Shown here piece by piece: positions 1 to 9,009 of a DNA stretch of 38,880 nt. The position numbers were made by a program, and so were the translations under genes. The notes beneath the pieces were generated by a model. It made no database searches. It was given only the letters and a program-made list of their open reading frames with translations, and was not told where the DNA came from. This stretch comes from an uncultured bacterium (GTDB taxonomy: Bacteria; Zixibacteria; MSB-5A5; CAIYYT01), in the NCBI GenBank assembly GCA_903930455.1, contig CAIYYT010000055.1:1-38880 (forward strand), written 5' to 3'. Position 1 is the first letter of the stretch. The number at the start of each line of letters is the position of its first letter.

Positions 1-527
1 AAGAAGACCTCAGAGATCAGCACAATGCTTCCAAGCATGATCCCGGCGAAAGTCATGAAGAGAACATCGCGATTGACGATATGCGACGTCTCATGTGCGA
101 CAACTCCCTGTAGTTCGTCTCGGTTCAACCTCGACAGGAGCCCTGCGGTAACGGCAATAGCGCATGTCTCCGGCTTGCGGCCGGTCGCAAATGCATTCGG
201 CGCAGCAGAGTCAATGATGTAAACTTTGGGCATTGCCCGCAAACTGGCGGCGATCTTCATCTCCTCGACAACATTGAAAAGCTGAGGGTGAATGTCAGGC
301 GTGATTTCCTGTGCGCCGCTTATACCGAGGACGATGCTATCACCGGCGAAAAAACTGATCAATGAAAGTATGATCCAAATGATCAAGGCGAGCGTGATTC
401 CGATCATTCCGCCGTCGGGAGGAAGATAGGCAGCGCCGAGCAGATAGCCGAGCAGCACAAGGCAGCAGCCCATCAGGAAAAACAAGAGGAGCGACTTGCG
501 CCTATTCTGTTGAATCAGTTCCCACAT
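1..527 (-). CDS. M48-family (HtpX-like) metallopeptidase, 3' end beyond window edge
   Basis: Manual reverse translation from CAT at 525-527: MWELIQQNRRKSLLLFFLMGCCLVLLGYLLGAAYLPPDGG...AAPNAFATGRKPETCAIAVTAGLLSRLNRDELQGVVAHETSHIVNRD. It has an HExxH motif, N-terminal TM segments, and is adjacent to lemA. Confidence 0.88.
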   Translation of the reverse strand, partial: MWELIQQNRRKSLLLFFLMGCCLVLLGYLLGAAYLPPDGGMIGITLALIIWIILSLISFFAGDSIVLGISGAQEITPDIHPQLFNVVEEMKIAASLRAMPKVYIIDSAAPNAFATGRKPETCAIAVTAGLLSRLNRDELQGVVAHETSHIVNRDVLFMTFAGIMLGSIVLISEVF

Positions 528-582
528 ATAGTCTCAGCCATCAAGGAGTCGTTCGGACAAGCGCATGACAACGTTTCAATCA

Positions 583-1146
583 TCACTTCTGAGAAAAATC
601 GACTTTCGGCGCTTCGCGGTCGCCCTTGTCTTCAAGCTCAAAAAAGTCGCTCTGCTGGAAGTTGAACATGCCGGCGATGATGCTCGACGGGAACATCTGA
701 ATTTTGTTATTATAGAACAGCACCTGATCGTTGTATGCCTGGCGACTGAAAGCGATCTTGTTTTCAGTCGAGGTCAACTCCTCTTGCAGCGCCAGGAAGT
801 TCTGATTGGCTTTTAGATCAGGGTAGTTCTCGACTACGAGCATGAAGCGACTGATGGCGCCTGAAAGCTCGCCTTCGGCCTTGGCTTTGTCGCCTACCGA
901 GTCAGCGCCCATCGCTTTGCTGCGGGCGTTGGTCACGCTTTCGAGGGTACCGCGCTCGTGCTGCATATAGCCTTTGGCGGTTTCAACCAAATTGGGGATC
1001 AGATCATGACGGCGTTTGAGTTGCACATCAATCTGCGCCCAGGCATTCTTGACCTGATTGCGCAGACCGACTAGGGAGTTGTACATCCCTACCAGCCAGA
1101 TGACGATCAGGACGATAATACCCAGCAAGACAAGTAAGACAGCCAT
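583..1146 (-). CDS. lemA: LemA family protein
   Basis: N-terminal TM followed by YNSLVGLRNQVKNAWAQIDVQLKRRHDLIPNLVETAKGY, typical of LemA; next to an M48 peptidase. Confidence 0.93.
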   Translation of the reverse strand: MAVLLVLLGIIVLIVIWLVGMYNSLVGLRNQVKNAWAQIDVQLKRRHDLIPNLVETAKGYMQHERGTLESVTNARSKAMGADSVGDKAKAEGELSGAISRFMLVVENYPDLKANQNFLALQEELTSTENKIAFSRQAYNDQVLFYNNKIQMFPSSIIAGMFNFQQSDFFELEDKGDREAPKVDFSQK

Positions 1147-1170
1147 TGAGTTTACCTTTCTAGTGTGAGT

Positions 1171-1617
1171 TTACTTTCCAAACATGCTTTTCAGAAGCCC
1201 GCGGACCGCGCTATGGTCGTCGGTATCGAAGATCGTGAGCACCATCTCGAGTTCGCCCCGATCAAACCAAAGACCGTGATTCTTCCGACAATGATCAATT
1301 TTCACTTCCCCTTTCGGACCTAAGTTGATGATTTCCATCTTCTTAAGGCAGATCGGGCACTTGCGTTTCCCCGGCTGCCGATTTTGCCCCTCGCCCAGTT
1401 GCGCCAATAGCCTGTCCGTCTCCGGTTTGCTGTTTATCAGCAACTCGATCTCACCGGCATCCAACCAGACCCCGCCACAGGCAAGGCAGTAGTCAATTTC
1501 CACGTCCTGTAGTTCCAACACTACCATCGGTTCATTGCAGGTGACACAGTTCATGCTAATCTCCGTATACGATGCTTTGACCGCAACAATAGCAACATTT
1601 TCGATAGCTGTCAACAT
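1171..1617 (-). CDS. Protein with two TFIIB-type zinc-ribbon motifs (start possibly at the internal Met MNCVTCNEP, about 1554)
   Basis: CVTCNEPM...DYCLACGGVWLDAGEIELL and CPICLKKM...DHCRKNHGLWFDRGELEMVL, zf-TFIIB-like repeats. Confidence 0.8.
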   Translation of the reverse strand: MLTAIENVAIVAVKASYTEISMNCVTCNEPMVVLELQDVEIDYCLACGGVWLDAGEIELLINSKPETDRLLAQLGEGQNRQPGKRKCPICLKKMEIINLGPKGEVKIDHCRKNHGLWFDRGELEMVLTIFDTDDHSAVRGLLKSMFGK

Positions 1618-1807
1618 TCATTGCCGTCTTCTCAAAAGTGGCATCGAACCGGTGGTGAGGTGTGAAGGGCACAAATTGATTGGCGACCTCATTTTTTTTA
1701 AGAATTGTGAATACTGACTGACAGGTTCTGTCAGGGGGTATGCCTATCTTGTTTTGAAGGACTCAAGGGATGCCTTGTGGAGGGCGGGAGTTTGTCTAGC
1801 CCGAAAG

Positions 1808-1834
1808 GAGCTCGTTCTAGCAACGGGCTCTTTT
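1808..1834 (+). terminator. Rho-independent terminator-like hairpin in the leader of the 1996 gene
   Basis: GAGCTCGTT-CTAGC-AACGGGCTC-TTTT: 9-bp stem (one U-G), 5-nt loop, U tract. No + strand gene lies upstream; a + strand gene starts at 1996. Confidence 0.5.
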
Positions 1835-1995
1835 CATTTGTGCCCATCGGATCCGATGTGGATCCCCAGAAAGGGGGGGGCGCACGCACTGTCGGAAGCT
1901 CCTTTCCAACACCTGGCCGATTTTCAACGCAACCTTTTTTCGCAACCCACGTATTGATAACCGATTAAACTCGGTTAACCTTTGGAGGTCCATCG

Positions 1996-3237
1996 ATGCG
2001 CACACTGTTGCTGTTACTGGTTGCTTTCGTCATCCTCGGCGCAGAGCACCTCTTAGCCGAATCAGGCCGACTCTACGGAAAGCTTTTTACTACTGACAAC
2101 GAAGTTTTTGAGGGGTGGATACGCTGGGACAAAAATGAAGCGTACTGGGATGATCTTATCGATGGCACCTGCGATCAGAAGCCGAAGGGCGAAACCAAGT
2201 CCAAGACGGGGAGGCACTATCGTAGCAAAGAACGTCGAACCACCGTCAGTATTTTCGGACTGAAGTTTGGTGATGAGGGTTCGGTGGTCAGTTTGGGTGG
2301 TTCGTCCACCTGCCAATTGGCCTTTGGGCATGTCCGCACTCTTCTCAATGACGGTGAGGACGAGGGGACTTTGGTGCTCAAGACAGGGGACGAAGTGACA
2401 TTCTCTTCAAGCGCCGACCTTGGCGGCTCGGTACGCGAGATTCTTCTGAGCGACATCAAAGAAGGCGACATCTATTTCGACTGGGAAGATATCGAGAAGA
2501 TCGACTTCATGAAGGAGCCGAAAGACCCCAGCGATGGTATGGAGCGTCTGTACGGCCGCGTAAGCACAAGGCGCGCCGGCGAGTTCGAAGGTTGGGTTGA
2601 GTGGGATGTTGATGAAGTGTTTGGCAAGGACGACCTTGACGGCGAAGAACAGGGTGGCCGCACGCGTAAGATTACGTTCGACCGCATCACGGCCATTGAG
2701 CGACGCTCTTCATCTTCAGCCAGTGTTACCATCAAAGACGGCAAAGAAATGATCCTCAGCAACTCAAACGATGTCAATTCCGAGAACCGAGGCATCGTTG
2801 TCAAATCCGCCGAATTCGGCAGAATCAAGGTCTCTTGGGACGATTTCGAGAGGGTCGAGTTTATGCCTGTTCCCAAGGACAAGCTGCCGAAATATCAGGA
2901 TTTCGATGGTGGTACTCCGATTAAAGGCACGGTGACGACTGAAGACGGCGCGCAGTACAGCGGGCATATTGCGTGGGATGACGACGAAGAATTCACTTGG
3001 GAACACATCAATGGCGAATATAAAGGCATCGAAATGGATATTCCGTTCTCTGCCATAGCTTCCATTGAAAAAAGCTCTCAGCGCGGAGCGACTGTGACTG
3101 TCAAAAACGGCACCAGCTACCTCTTGCGCGGCTCGAACGACGTTGACGAAGACAACAAAGGTATCCTCATCACTCCCGATAACGGCAAAACTGAAGAAGT
3201 TGATTGGTATGACTTCGCCAAGTTAATTGTCAAATAA
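1996..3237 (+). CDS. Secreted hypothetical protein with three tandem copies of an uncharacterised domain
   Basis: Signal peptide MRTLLLLLVAFVILGAEHLLA; repeated units start LYGKLFTTDNEVFEGWIRWDKNE, LYGRVSTRRAGEFEGWVEWDVDE and IKGTVTTEDGAQYSGHIAWDDDE. SD-like GGAGG upstream. Confidence 0.85.
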   Translation: MRTLLLLLVAFVILGAEHLLAESGRLYGKLFTTDNEVFEGWIRWDKNEAYWDDLIDGTCDQKPKGETKSKTGRHYRSKERRTTVSIFGLKFGDEGSVVSLGGSSTCQLAFGHVRTLLNDGEDEGTLVLKTGDEVTFSSSADLGGSVREILLSDIKEGDIYFDWEDIEKIDFMKEPKDPSDGMERLYGRVSTRRAGEFEGWVEWDVDEVFGKDDLDGEEQGGRTRKITFDRITAIERRSSSSASVTIKDGKEMILSNSNDVNSENRGIVVKSAEFGRIKVSWDDFERVEFMPVPKDKLPKYQDFDGGTPIKGTVTTEDGAQYSGHIAWDDDEEFTWEHINGEYKGIEMDIPFSAIASIEKSSQRGATVTVKNGTSYLLRGSNDVDEDNKGILITPDNGKTEEVDWYDFAKLIVK

Positions 3238-3292
3238 GCCTTACTCATAGTGACGTGCGGTGTGAGAGAATTGACCTAACGCAGAGCGATCT

Positions 3293-4498
3293 ATGATTGT
3301 CCCAAGCACCCGGATGAAATCAATATTATCAAGTATCTGTAGCACAGGAAAGCTAGCGCTGGCGCTGATGCTCGGCTGTCAGGTCGTCATTGCGGCCGAA
3401 AATCCGCCGCAAGTCGACTCCTTGCGGGCATACATAAAGGCCCACTCGCAGGCGCCGGAAGACTACATTGTCAGCAAGTTCAAGAAATACGACTATGTCT
3501 TTGTGGGGGAATACCACAAAATCAAGCAGGATCAACTGCTCATTCAGAAACTGATTCCCATACTCTATACCGCCGGCATCTACAATCTGGGGATCGAGTT
3601 CGGTAATCATGACTATCAGCCGCAGATCGACAGTCTCACCACTGCCGGAGACTATGATGCGAACAAGGCGCGGTGGGTGACTTTCAAGTGGTCTACTTGG
3701 TGGGGTTATCAGGAGTACGAGGACCTCTTTCGCTCTGCCTGGCAACTCAACCGATCTCTTCCCGCAGGCGCGCGGAAGTTCCGGGTTGTAGCTCTAAACT
3801 ATGCGCCTGACTACCGTAAGCTGACTCAAGAGGGCGGTCAGGAGAACTGGAAGCAGGTAAACTACCGAGGTGACCAGGATAGCTATATGGCGAGGATGAT
3901 CCTTGATGAATTTGTACACAAAGGCGAGAAGGCATTGATCTACTCCGGATCGCACCATGCCTTCACAGCTTATCATCAACCCGATTGTGATTTCAATCCG
4001 CTGAAGTTCTACCGGTTTGAGACCGGGCGTATGGGCAATCTCGTTCACGATTCGATTCCCGACCGCGTTTTCAACATCTTCCTGCACTCACCCTGGATGA
4101 CAATTCGTGGAGAGAATGATTACGAGTCGCCGATCATGGGCGCAATCGATACAGTTATGACCGCCTTCAAGAATCCGCGTTTCGGGTTTGATTGCGAGGG
4201 CACTCCGTTTGGGGAATTGCGCGACACGATGGCTTATTACAGCGTTGGCTACAAGGATTTCAAACTCGCCGATTTCTGCGACGGATATATTTATCAGAGT
4301 GACTTCTGCACGCTTGAAGGCGGAACACCCGATACCTTGTTTGTGTCCGAGGAAAATCTGCAGGAAGCGATCAAGGGCATAATGACCTGGAAAGGGCAGC
4401 AGAACTACAAGACGGTCGCTGATTTCAGCAATACTTTCAAATACTATACCGATCCTGCCGTGCTGTTTCCGGGTTTGTGTGCGGAGAGGAAGAAATAG
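3293..4498 (+). CDS. Secreted ChaN/erythromycin-esterase-like (Tiki-superfamily-like) protein
   Basis: Signal-peptide-like N-terminus; YVFVGEYHKIKQDQLLIQKLIPILYTAGIYNLGIEFG and KALIYSGSHHAF resemble the GExH...Exx...GxxH pattern of ChaN-like/EreA folds. Start may be MKSILSS, about 3314. Confidence 0.6.
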   Translation: MIVPSTRMKSILSSICSTGKLALALMLGCQVVIAAENPPQVDSLRAYIKAHSQAPEDYIVSKFKKYDYVFVGEYHKIKQDQLLIQKLIPILYTAGIYNLGIEFGNHDYQPQIDSLTTAGDYDANKARWVTFKWSTWWGYQEYEDLFRSAWQLNRSLPAGARKFRVVALNYAPDYRKLTQEGGQENWKQVNYRGDQDSYMARMILDEFVHKGEKALIYSGSHHAFTAYHQPDCDFNPLKFYRFETGRMGNLVHDSIPDRVFNIFLHSPWMTIRGENDYESPIMGAIDTVMTAFKNPRFGFDCEGTPFGELRDTMAYYSVGYKDFKLADFCDGYIYQSDFCTLEGGTPDTLFVSEENLQEAIKGIMTWKGQQNYKTVADFSNTFKYYTDPAVLFPGLCAERKK

Positions 4499-4513
4499 CG
4501 CTTGTGTCTGGCA

Positions 4514-4546
4514 TCTTGACCCCTTTCCCTCGGGAGAGAGGGTCAA
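4514..4546. repeat. Intergenic palindrome (CCCTCTCCC/GGGAGAGGG type)
   Basis: cttgacccctttccctcgggagagagggtcaag, a near-perfect inverted repeat just after the stop at 4498; could act as a terminator hairpin. Confidence 0.55.
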
Positions 4547-4573
4547 GGCGTGAGGATGCTGACATCAAGGCTG

Positions 4574-4685
4574 TTGCGGCTCAAACCACGCCGACGAAGA
4601 CAACAAAGGTATCCTCATCACTCCCGACAATGGCAAAACTGAAGAAGTCGATTGGTATGATTTTGCCAAATTGGTGGCAGAGTAG
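4574..4685 (+). pseudogene. Remnant of a paralogue of the 1996..3237 gene (C-terminal about 35 codons only)
   Basis: ADEDNKGILITPDNGKTEEVDWYDFAKLVAE* matches VDEDNKGILITPDNGKTEEVDWYDFAKLIVK* at 3124-3237; by eye the nucleotide differences are mostly synonymous. No upstream part of the gene is present. Confidence 0.8.
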
Positions 4686-4691
4686 AGATTG

Positions 4692-4712
4692 CCCTTCTCC
4701 CAGTGGGAGAGG
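4692..4712. repeat. Second CCTTCTCCC/GGGAGAGG palindrome flanking the gene remnant
   Basis: cccttctcccagtgggagagg, hairpin-forming. Confidence 0.5.
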
Positions 4713-4925
4713 TAAGCAGTACGAATGATCTCTCTGGCAAATTGAGCGCCAGCGACCGCATTTTGCCCCTCGTGATTCCTTTCACAAACTCCCCCGATTT
4801 TGTTTGACTCTCTTGCTATTTTCCGCGATATTATTAGCTAGTAAGATGCCCTCTTCGTGCCGGCCTGAACTGGTTCACCGGCAAGAAGGAGGCAGTTATA
4901 ATTTTAGGATGCGAGGCAAAAGACT

Positions 4926-6143
4926 ATGAGTATTAGCCAGCTTGCGCGCGAGATTGCCGAATCACCGACTCTAAAACTCAATGAGGAGGCGCAAGACCTT
5001 CGTGACCGAGGTGAAGCGGTCATTCATTTGGGCGCAGGAGAACCGAAAACCAAGATTCCTTTCGAGGCCATGTTGAGTACCGCTGCCCAACTTGCCACAG
5101 CCGAAGTCCGTTACACTCCGACCGAGGGTATCGGTTCGTTGCGGAGAGCGATTCTGCGCTACATGGAGGAGAACTACAACAAGGTCCTGGGCAAGGACAA
5201 CGTTATCGTCTCCAATGGCGCCAAACAGGCCATTTCTGCCGTGCTGACCACAATCATCAACCCGCTTGATGAAGTCATCATTGTGGCGCCGTACTGGGTC
5301 AGTTACCCGGAAATGGTCAAGATGGTTTACGCCAAACCGGTGATTGTCACGCCGGGGGATGGCAGATTCCAGCCGGAGCTTGATGATGTTACCGACATGG
5401 TCAGCTCCTACACCAAGGCGATCATTATCAACAGCCCTAACAACCCCTCGGGCGCGGTGTATTCTGCTGATTTCATTGGCGGTCTGGTTGAGTTTTGCGA
5501 GAAGAAGGGCATCTACTTGATCATGGATGACATCTATCATAAGCTGGTCTCTCCGCCGGCGCAATGGACGCCCTGCTACAAGTACTCGCAAGTTGATCCT
5601 AACCAGTCGAAGCTGATTGTGATCAACGGCGTGTCGAAACTCTATGCCATGACCGGATATCGTATCGGCTGGACGATTGCTAGCAAGCAGATTGTTGATA
5701 CGATGGTGAATGTGCAGGCCCAGACAACCTCCTGCCCACCGCTGTTGTCGCAGGTCGCGGCAGTCGGAGCGTTAACCGGACTACAGAGTGGCGTCGAAAG
5801 CTTGCGTCTGACTTTGGAAAACAACCGTAAGGTGATGATTCAGGAGCTGAATGCATTTGAAGGCGTGAAGCTGATTCCGCCGGACGGCACATTCTACTCG
5901 CTCCCCGATTTCCGCGCCTACAGCAATGATTCGGTCAAGCTGTCCAGGATGCTACTGGAAAAAGTATATGTCGTCGCGGTTCCGGGCAAGGAATTCGGCA
6001 TGGAAGGGCACTTGCGTTTGAGCTATTGCACGTCGGTCAAGGATATCATGGAAGGAGTTGCGCGCATCAAATGGGCGCTGGATCCAAATTCTCCTAACGA
6101 AATCTACATTGGCGACCGCAAGCTTGTGAGGGATTGGAAATGA
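4926..6143 (+). CDS. Pyridoxal-phosphate-dependent aspartate aminotransferase (class I/II)
   Basis: IVSNGAKQAISAV, INSPNNPSGAVYS, VINGVSKLYAMTGYRIGW (PLP lysine), LRLSYCTS. Confidence 0.93.
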   Translation: MSISQLAREIAESPTLKLNEEAQDLRDRGEAVIHLGAGEPKTKIPFEAMLSTAAQLATAEVRYTPTEGIGSLRRAILRYMEENYNKVLGKDNVIVSNGAKQAISAVLTTIINPLDEVIIVAPYWVSYPEMVKMVYAKPVIVTPGDGRFQPELDDVTDMVSSYTKAIIINSPNNPSGAVYSADFIGGLVEFCEKKGIYLIMDDIYHKLVSPPAQWTPCYKYSQVDPNQSKLIVINGVSKLYAMTGYRIGWTIASKQIVDTMVNVQAQTTSCPPLLSQVAAVGALTGLQSGVESLRLTLENNRKVMIQELNAFEGVKLIPPDGTFYSLPDFRAYSNDSVKLSRMLLEKVYVVAVPGKEFGMEGHLRLSYCTSVKDIMEGVARIKWALDPNSPNEIYIGDRKLVRDWK

Positions 6144-7783
6144 TAGGCAATATCTGGAACATAAAGACACCGGCGGTTGATATCGCACAAGCACGCGCCA
6201 GCGAATTCAAACTGAGCAATCATGGCTTGGGCAATCTTGGCGTCGTGTATTGGAACCTGACCTCGGCTGCATTATATGGCGAGGCGTTGTTCCGCCGCGA
6301 AGGTACTCTGGCGCACATGGGACCACTTGTGGTCAACACCGGCAAGCACACGGCACGCGCCGCCAATGACAAATTTATCGTCCGCGAGCCAACCACCGAA
6401 AATAACATCTGGTGGGGACAGTACAATCGTCCGTTCAGCGCCGACAGATTCTCGGCCGTTTACGAACGACTACAGGCTTATTTGCAGGGACACGATTTGT
6501 TCGTGCAAGACTGTTATGTTGGCGCCGATCCGAACTACCAAATGCCGATTCGCGTGATCACCGAATTCGCCTGGCACTCGCTATTTGCTCGCAACATGTT
6601 CATCAAGATCGACGAGTTGGACAAACTGAAACGCTTTGCGCCCGACTTTACGATCATTGCAGTTCCGACCTTCCAGGCGATGCCTTCCATTGACGGCACG
6701 CTTTCTTCGACCTTCATCCTGCTCAACTTTGAACAGCGTTTAGTGATCATCGGCGGCTCTGCGTATGGTGGCGAGATCAAAAAATCGGCGTTTACGATTC
6801 TGAACTATCTGCTGCCGCTGCGGGGCATCATGTCGATGCACTGTTCGGCCAACGTCGGCAAAGATGGTGACACAGCGTTGTTCTTTGGTCTCTCCGGTAC
6901 CGGCAAAACTACGTTGTCCGCTGATCCCAGACGCAACCTGATCGGCGATGACGAGCACGGTTGGAGCGATGAAGGCGTGTTCAATTTCGAAGGGGGTTGC
7001 TACGCGAAGGCCATCAACCTGTCCGCGACGGCGGAACCGGAAATCCATGCCTGCACGCGCCGTTTCGGTACGATCCTCGAAAACGTCATTTTTGATCCTG
7101 TGACGCGCAAGCTTGACCTTGATGATGACGAGCGCACCGAAAATACACGCATCTCGTATCCGCTTGAATACATCGCCAACGCCATGCCGGAAAAGCGGGC
7201 AGGGCATCCCAAGAACATCATCATGCTCACCTGCGATGCAAGTGGTGTTATGCCACCCATCGCGCGCTTGACCCCTGATCAGGCGCTTTATCATTTTATC
7301 TCCGGATACACGGCGAAGGTCTCCGGCACCGAAATCGATATGGGCAAGGAACCGGAAATCACTTTCTCGGCCTGCTTTGGCGCGCCGTTTATGGTGCATC
7401 ATCCGGCCTACTATGCCGACCTGCTAAAGAAAAAAATCCAACGGCACAACGTCAATTGCTGGCTGGTCAATACCGGTTGGGTTGGTGGACAGTACGGCGT
7501 AGGACGACGCATCAGTATCAAATACACTCGCGCGTTGCTTGAAGCCGCTTTGACCGGCGCTTTGGACAAGGTCGAATATTATAAAGACGAAGTGTTCGGC
7601 TATAACGTCCCCAAAACTTGTCCGAACGTCCCCGATGATGTTCTGTACCCCTGGAAAAGTTGGCCTGACAAAAAGTCATACGACCAGAAGTACAAACAAC
7701 TGGCATCGTTGTACCGCGAGAATTTCAAGAAGTACGCCGACGGCTGCACGCCGGAAGTCTGCGCCTGCGGACCGAAGCTGTAG
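6140..7783 (+). CDS. pckA: Phosphoenolpyruvate carboxykinase (ATP)
   Basis: FFGLSGTGKTTLSADPRRNLIGDDEHGW P-loop/kinase motif, NTGWVGGQYGVGRRISIKYTRALLEAAL. ATG at 6140 overlaps the upstream stop (ATGA); the track start at 6134 is a TTG. Confidence 0.97.
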   Translation: MIGNIWNIKTPAVDIAQARASEFKLSNHGLGNLGVVYWNLTSAALYGEALFRREGTLAHMGPLVVNTGKHTARAANDKFIVREPTTENNIWWGQYNRPFSADRFSAVYERLQAYLQGHDLFVQDCYVGADPNYQMPIRVITEFAWHSLFARNMFIKIDELDKLKRFAPDFTIIAVPTFQAMPSIDGTLSSTFILLNFEQRLVIIGGSAYGGEIKKSAFTILNYLLPLRGIMSMHCSANVGKDGDTALFFGLSGTGKTTLSADPRRNLIGDDEHGWSDEGVFNFEGGCYAKAINLSATAEPEIHACTRRFGTILENVIFDPVTRKLDLDDDERTENTRISYPLEYIANAMPEKRAGHPKNIIMLTCDASGVMPPIARLTPDQALYHFISGYTAKVSGTEIDMGKEPEITFSACFGAPFMVHHPAYYADLLKKKIQRHNVNCWLVNTGWVGGQYGVGRRISIKYTRALLEAALTGALDKVEYYKDEVFGYNVPKTCPNVPDDVLYPWKSWPDKKSYDQKYKQLASLYRENFKKYADGCTPEVCACGPKL

Positions 7784-7970
7784 TTTAGCCCCTTGTGGGC
7801 ACCTCATACAATGGGCGGCAGGTGAAGAAACCTGCCGCTCGAGCACCACGCAGTTCAAGCAAAGTTTTTTGTTGACTCGCCTAACTTATTGATGTCCATT
7901 GTTATGCAGGTGAGTTAGCGGGGGATTGTTGGAGGTTGCTGTCGCAGGCCTGTTAGTCTGGTGGAACACT

Positions 7971-8004
7971 TTGTACCCCACCCAGAGCCTTGCGTCGGGT
8001 GGGT
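7971..8004 (+). repeat. 34-nt palindromic intergenic element, copy 1
   Basis: ttgtaccccacccagagccttgcgtcgggtgggt; inverted copy at 17647-17680 with 3 mismatches, all in the centre. Confidence 0.8.
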
Positions 8005-8134
8005 TTTTCTTTGCTGGCTGTATCTTGCATCTTGCCACTGCTTCTAACGTGAAACCGCGACCTCCTTCCGTTCCGTCCTCTTGCGCTCCGCCTTTCACCA
8101 ATACCTCAACAATATCAATCACTTAGCTCGGCAG

Positions 8135-8157
8135 GTCAAAACCGCTTCGGTTTTGAC
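8135..8157. repeat. Perfect inverted repeat (10-bp arms, 3-nt loop)
   Basis: GTCAAAACCG-CTT-CGGTTTTGAC. Confidence 0.75.
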
Positions 8158-8521
8158 ACCCTCTGCTCACCCCCTTTTTGTAGTGCTCTTGTAGATAAAT
8201 CACCCCCACCCCAGTTAGTAGAACGCTGGTTGCGGCACCGAAGGTCACCCCGGAGTGCTCTGCGGGTCGGGTGATTAGCGGCAGAGCAAAATCGTGTTGG
8301 GTTTTGTGTTCTACCTCCTACTCGATCAGGAATCGCCTGCGGTCTAACGGCAACGACTAAGCTAATGAAACGCCAAACAATAACCGTTACGACCCAGGAC
8401 ATGTTCGTACTTCGCCGTGGTGAGTGAGTCTGTCGTTACAAACCTAGTGGCTCGCGCTGTTTGATACAAGCCGTCCGGCTGACACGCTTTGATGTGTGAT
8501 ACGGATTGGGCAGGGTGGAAG

Positions 8522-8598
8522 GTCGCGACTAAAGTCGCTCCTACACCTTGGCAATTAACGTAGTCCCTAGGCTTTGTAGGAGCGACTTTAGTCGCGAC
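8522..8598. repeat. REP/BIME-like pair of inverted 24-nt palindromic units
   Basis: gtcgcgactaaagtcgctcctaca (8522-8545) and its exact reverse complement tgtaggagcgactttagtcgcgac (8575-8598) with a 29-nt spacer; each unit is itself palindromic. Similar to GTAGGAGCGGCTT..GCCGCGAC REP families. Confidence 0.85.
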
Positions 8599-8634
8599 TC
8601 GGGTAACGGGTACCCCACATCAAAGCACCGGTGC

Positions 8635-8653
8635 CCCATCGACTTCTGATGGG
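8635..8653. repeat. Small inverted repeat
   Basis: CCCATC-gacttct-GATGGG. Confidence 0.4.
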
Positions 8654-8951
8654 TCTCGTATGTCTTCCGTGGCGATCGTCTTCGATTTGGGTCAAACCTG
8701 TCAAGATGATCACTACCGAAGAACAGTTAACACCGTCAACCGGAACCCAGTAATAGAGCGTATCGTGACAACCGCGAGTCCGATCGACCTCGCTACAATA
8801 GCGGACGTTTGCGATGTCGATGACTTTATGGAGGAGCGTCCCCTTTTCCCCGCAACCCGTTCCGGCTCTTTGGCAATTTGACGGATGACTTGATCCTGTC
8901 GTTGTCGTACGTGTTTCCCTCTGGGGACACTTCGTTCGCCCGTACCTGGTG

Positions 8952-8969
8952 CCCACCGCTTGCGGTGGG
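8952..8969. repeat. Palindrome CCCACCGCTTGCGGTGGG
   Basis: Near-perfect hairpin followed by TTTTC; terminator-like but with no clear gene upstream. Confidence 0.6.
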
Positions 8970-8985
8970 TTTTCTCCGCTATGCG

Positions 8986-9009
8986 CCGTCAGGAATCCTT
9001 TCCTGACGG
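8986..9009. repeat. Perfect inverted repeat CCGTCAGGAA-TCCT-TTCCTGACGG
   Basis: 10-bp arms, 4-nt loop. Confidence 0.75.

Noticed and set aside
1808-1834. GTTCTAGCAAC loop resembling a preQ1-I riboswitch loop
   Set aside because: preQ1-I needs an A-rich 3' tail to form its pseudoknot; here the stem is followed by a U tract, so a terminator is more likely.
4801-4840. TTGACT...TATTAT as a promoter for the aminotransferase-pckA pair
   Set aside because: Spacer to TATTAT is 19 nt (17 nt only if GATATT is used); plausible but too weak to list as a feature.
6740-7402. 220-aa minus-strand ORF inside pckA (and similar antisense ORFs at 4971..5591 and 13256..13888)
   Set aside because: Antisense shadow ORFs over confidently assigned genes; low-complexity His/Arg/Asp-rich translations typical of the non-coding frame.
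8588-8956. Opposite-strand ORFs 8588..8956 (-) and 8660..8881 (+) in the palindrome island
   Set aside because: No recognisable family, no clear SD, and the minus ORF runs through palindromic repeats (8635-8653 and one REP unit); not supported as genes.
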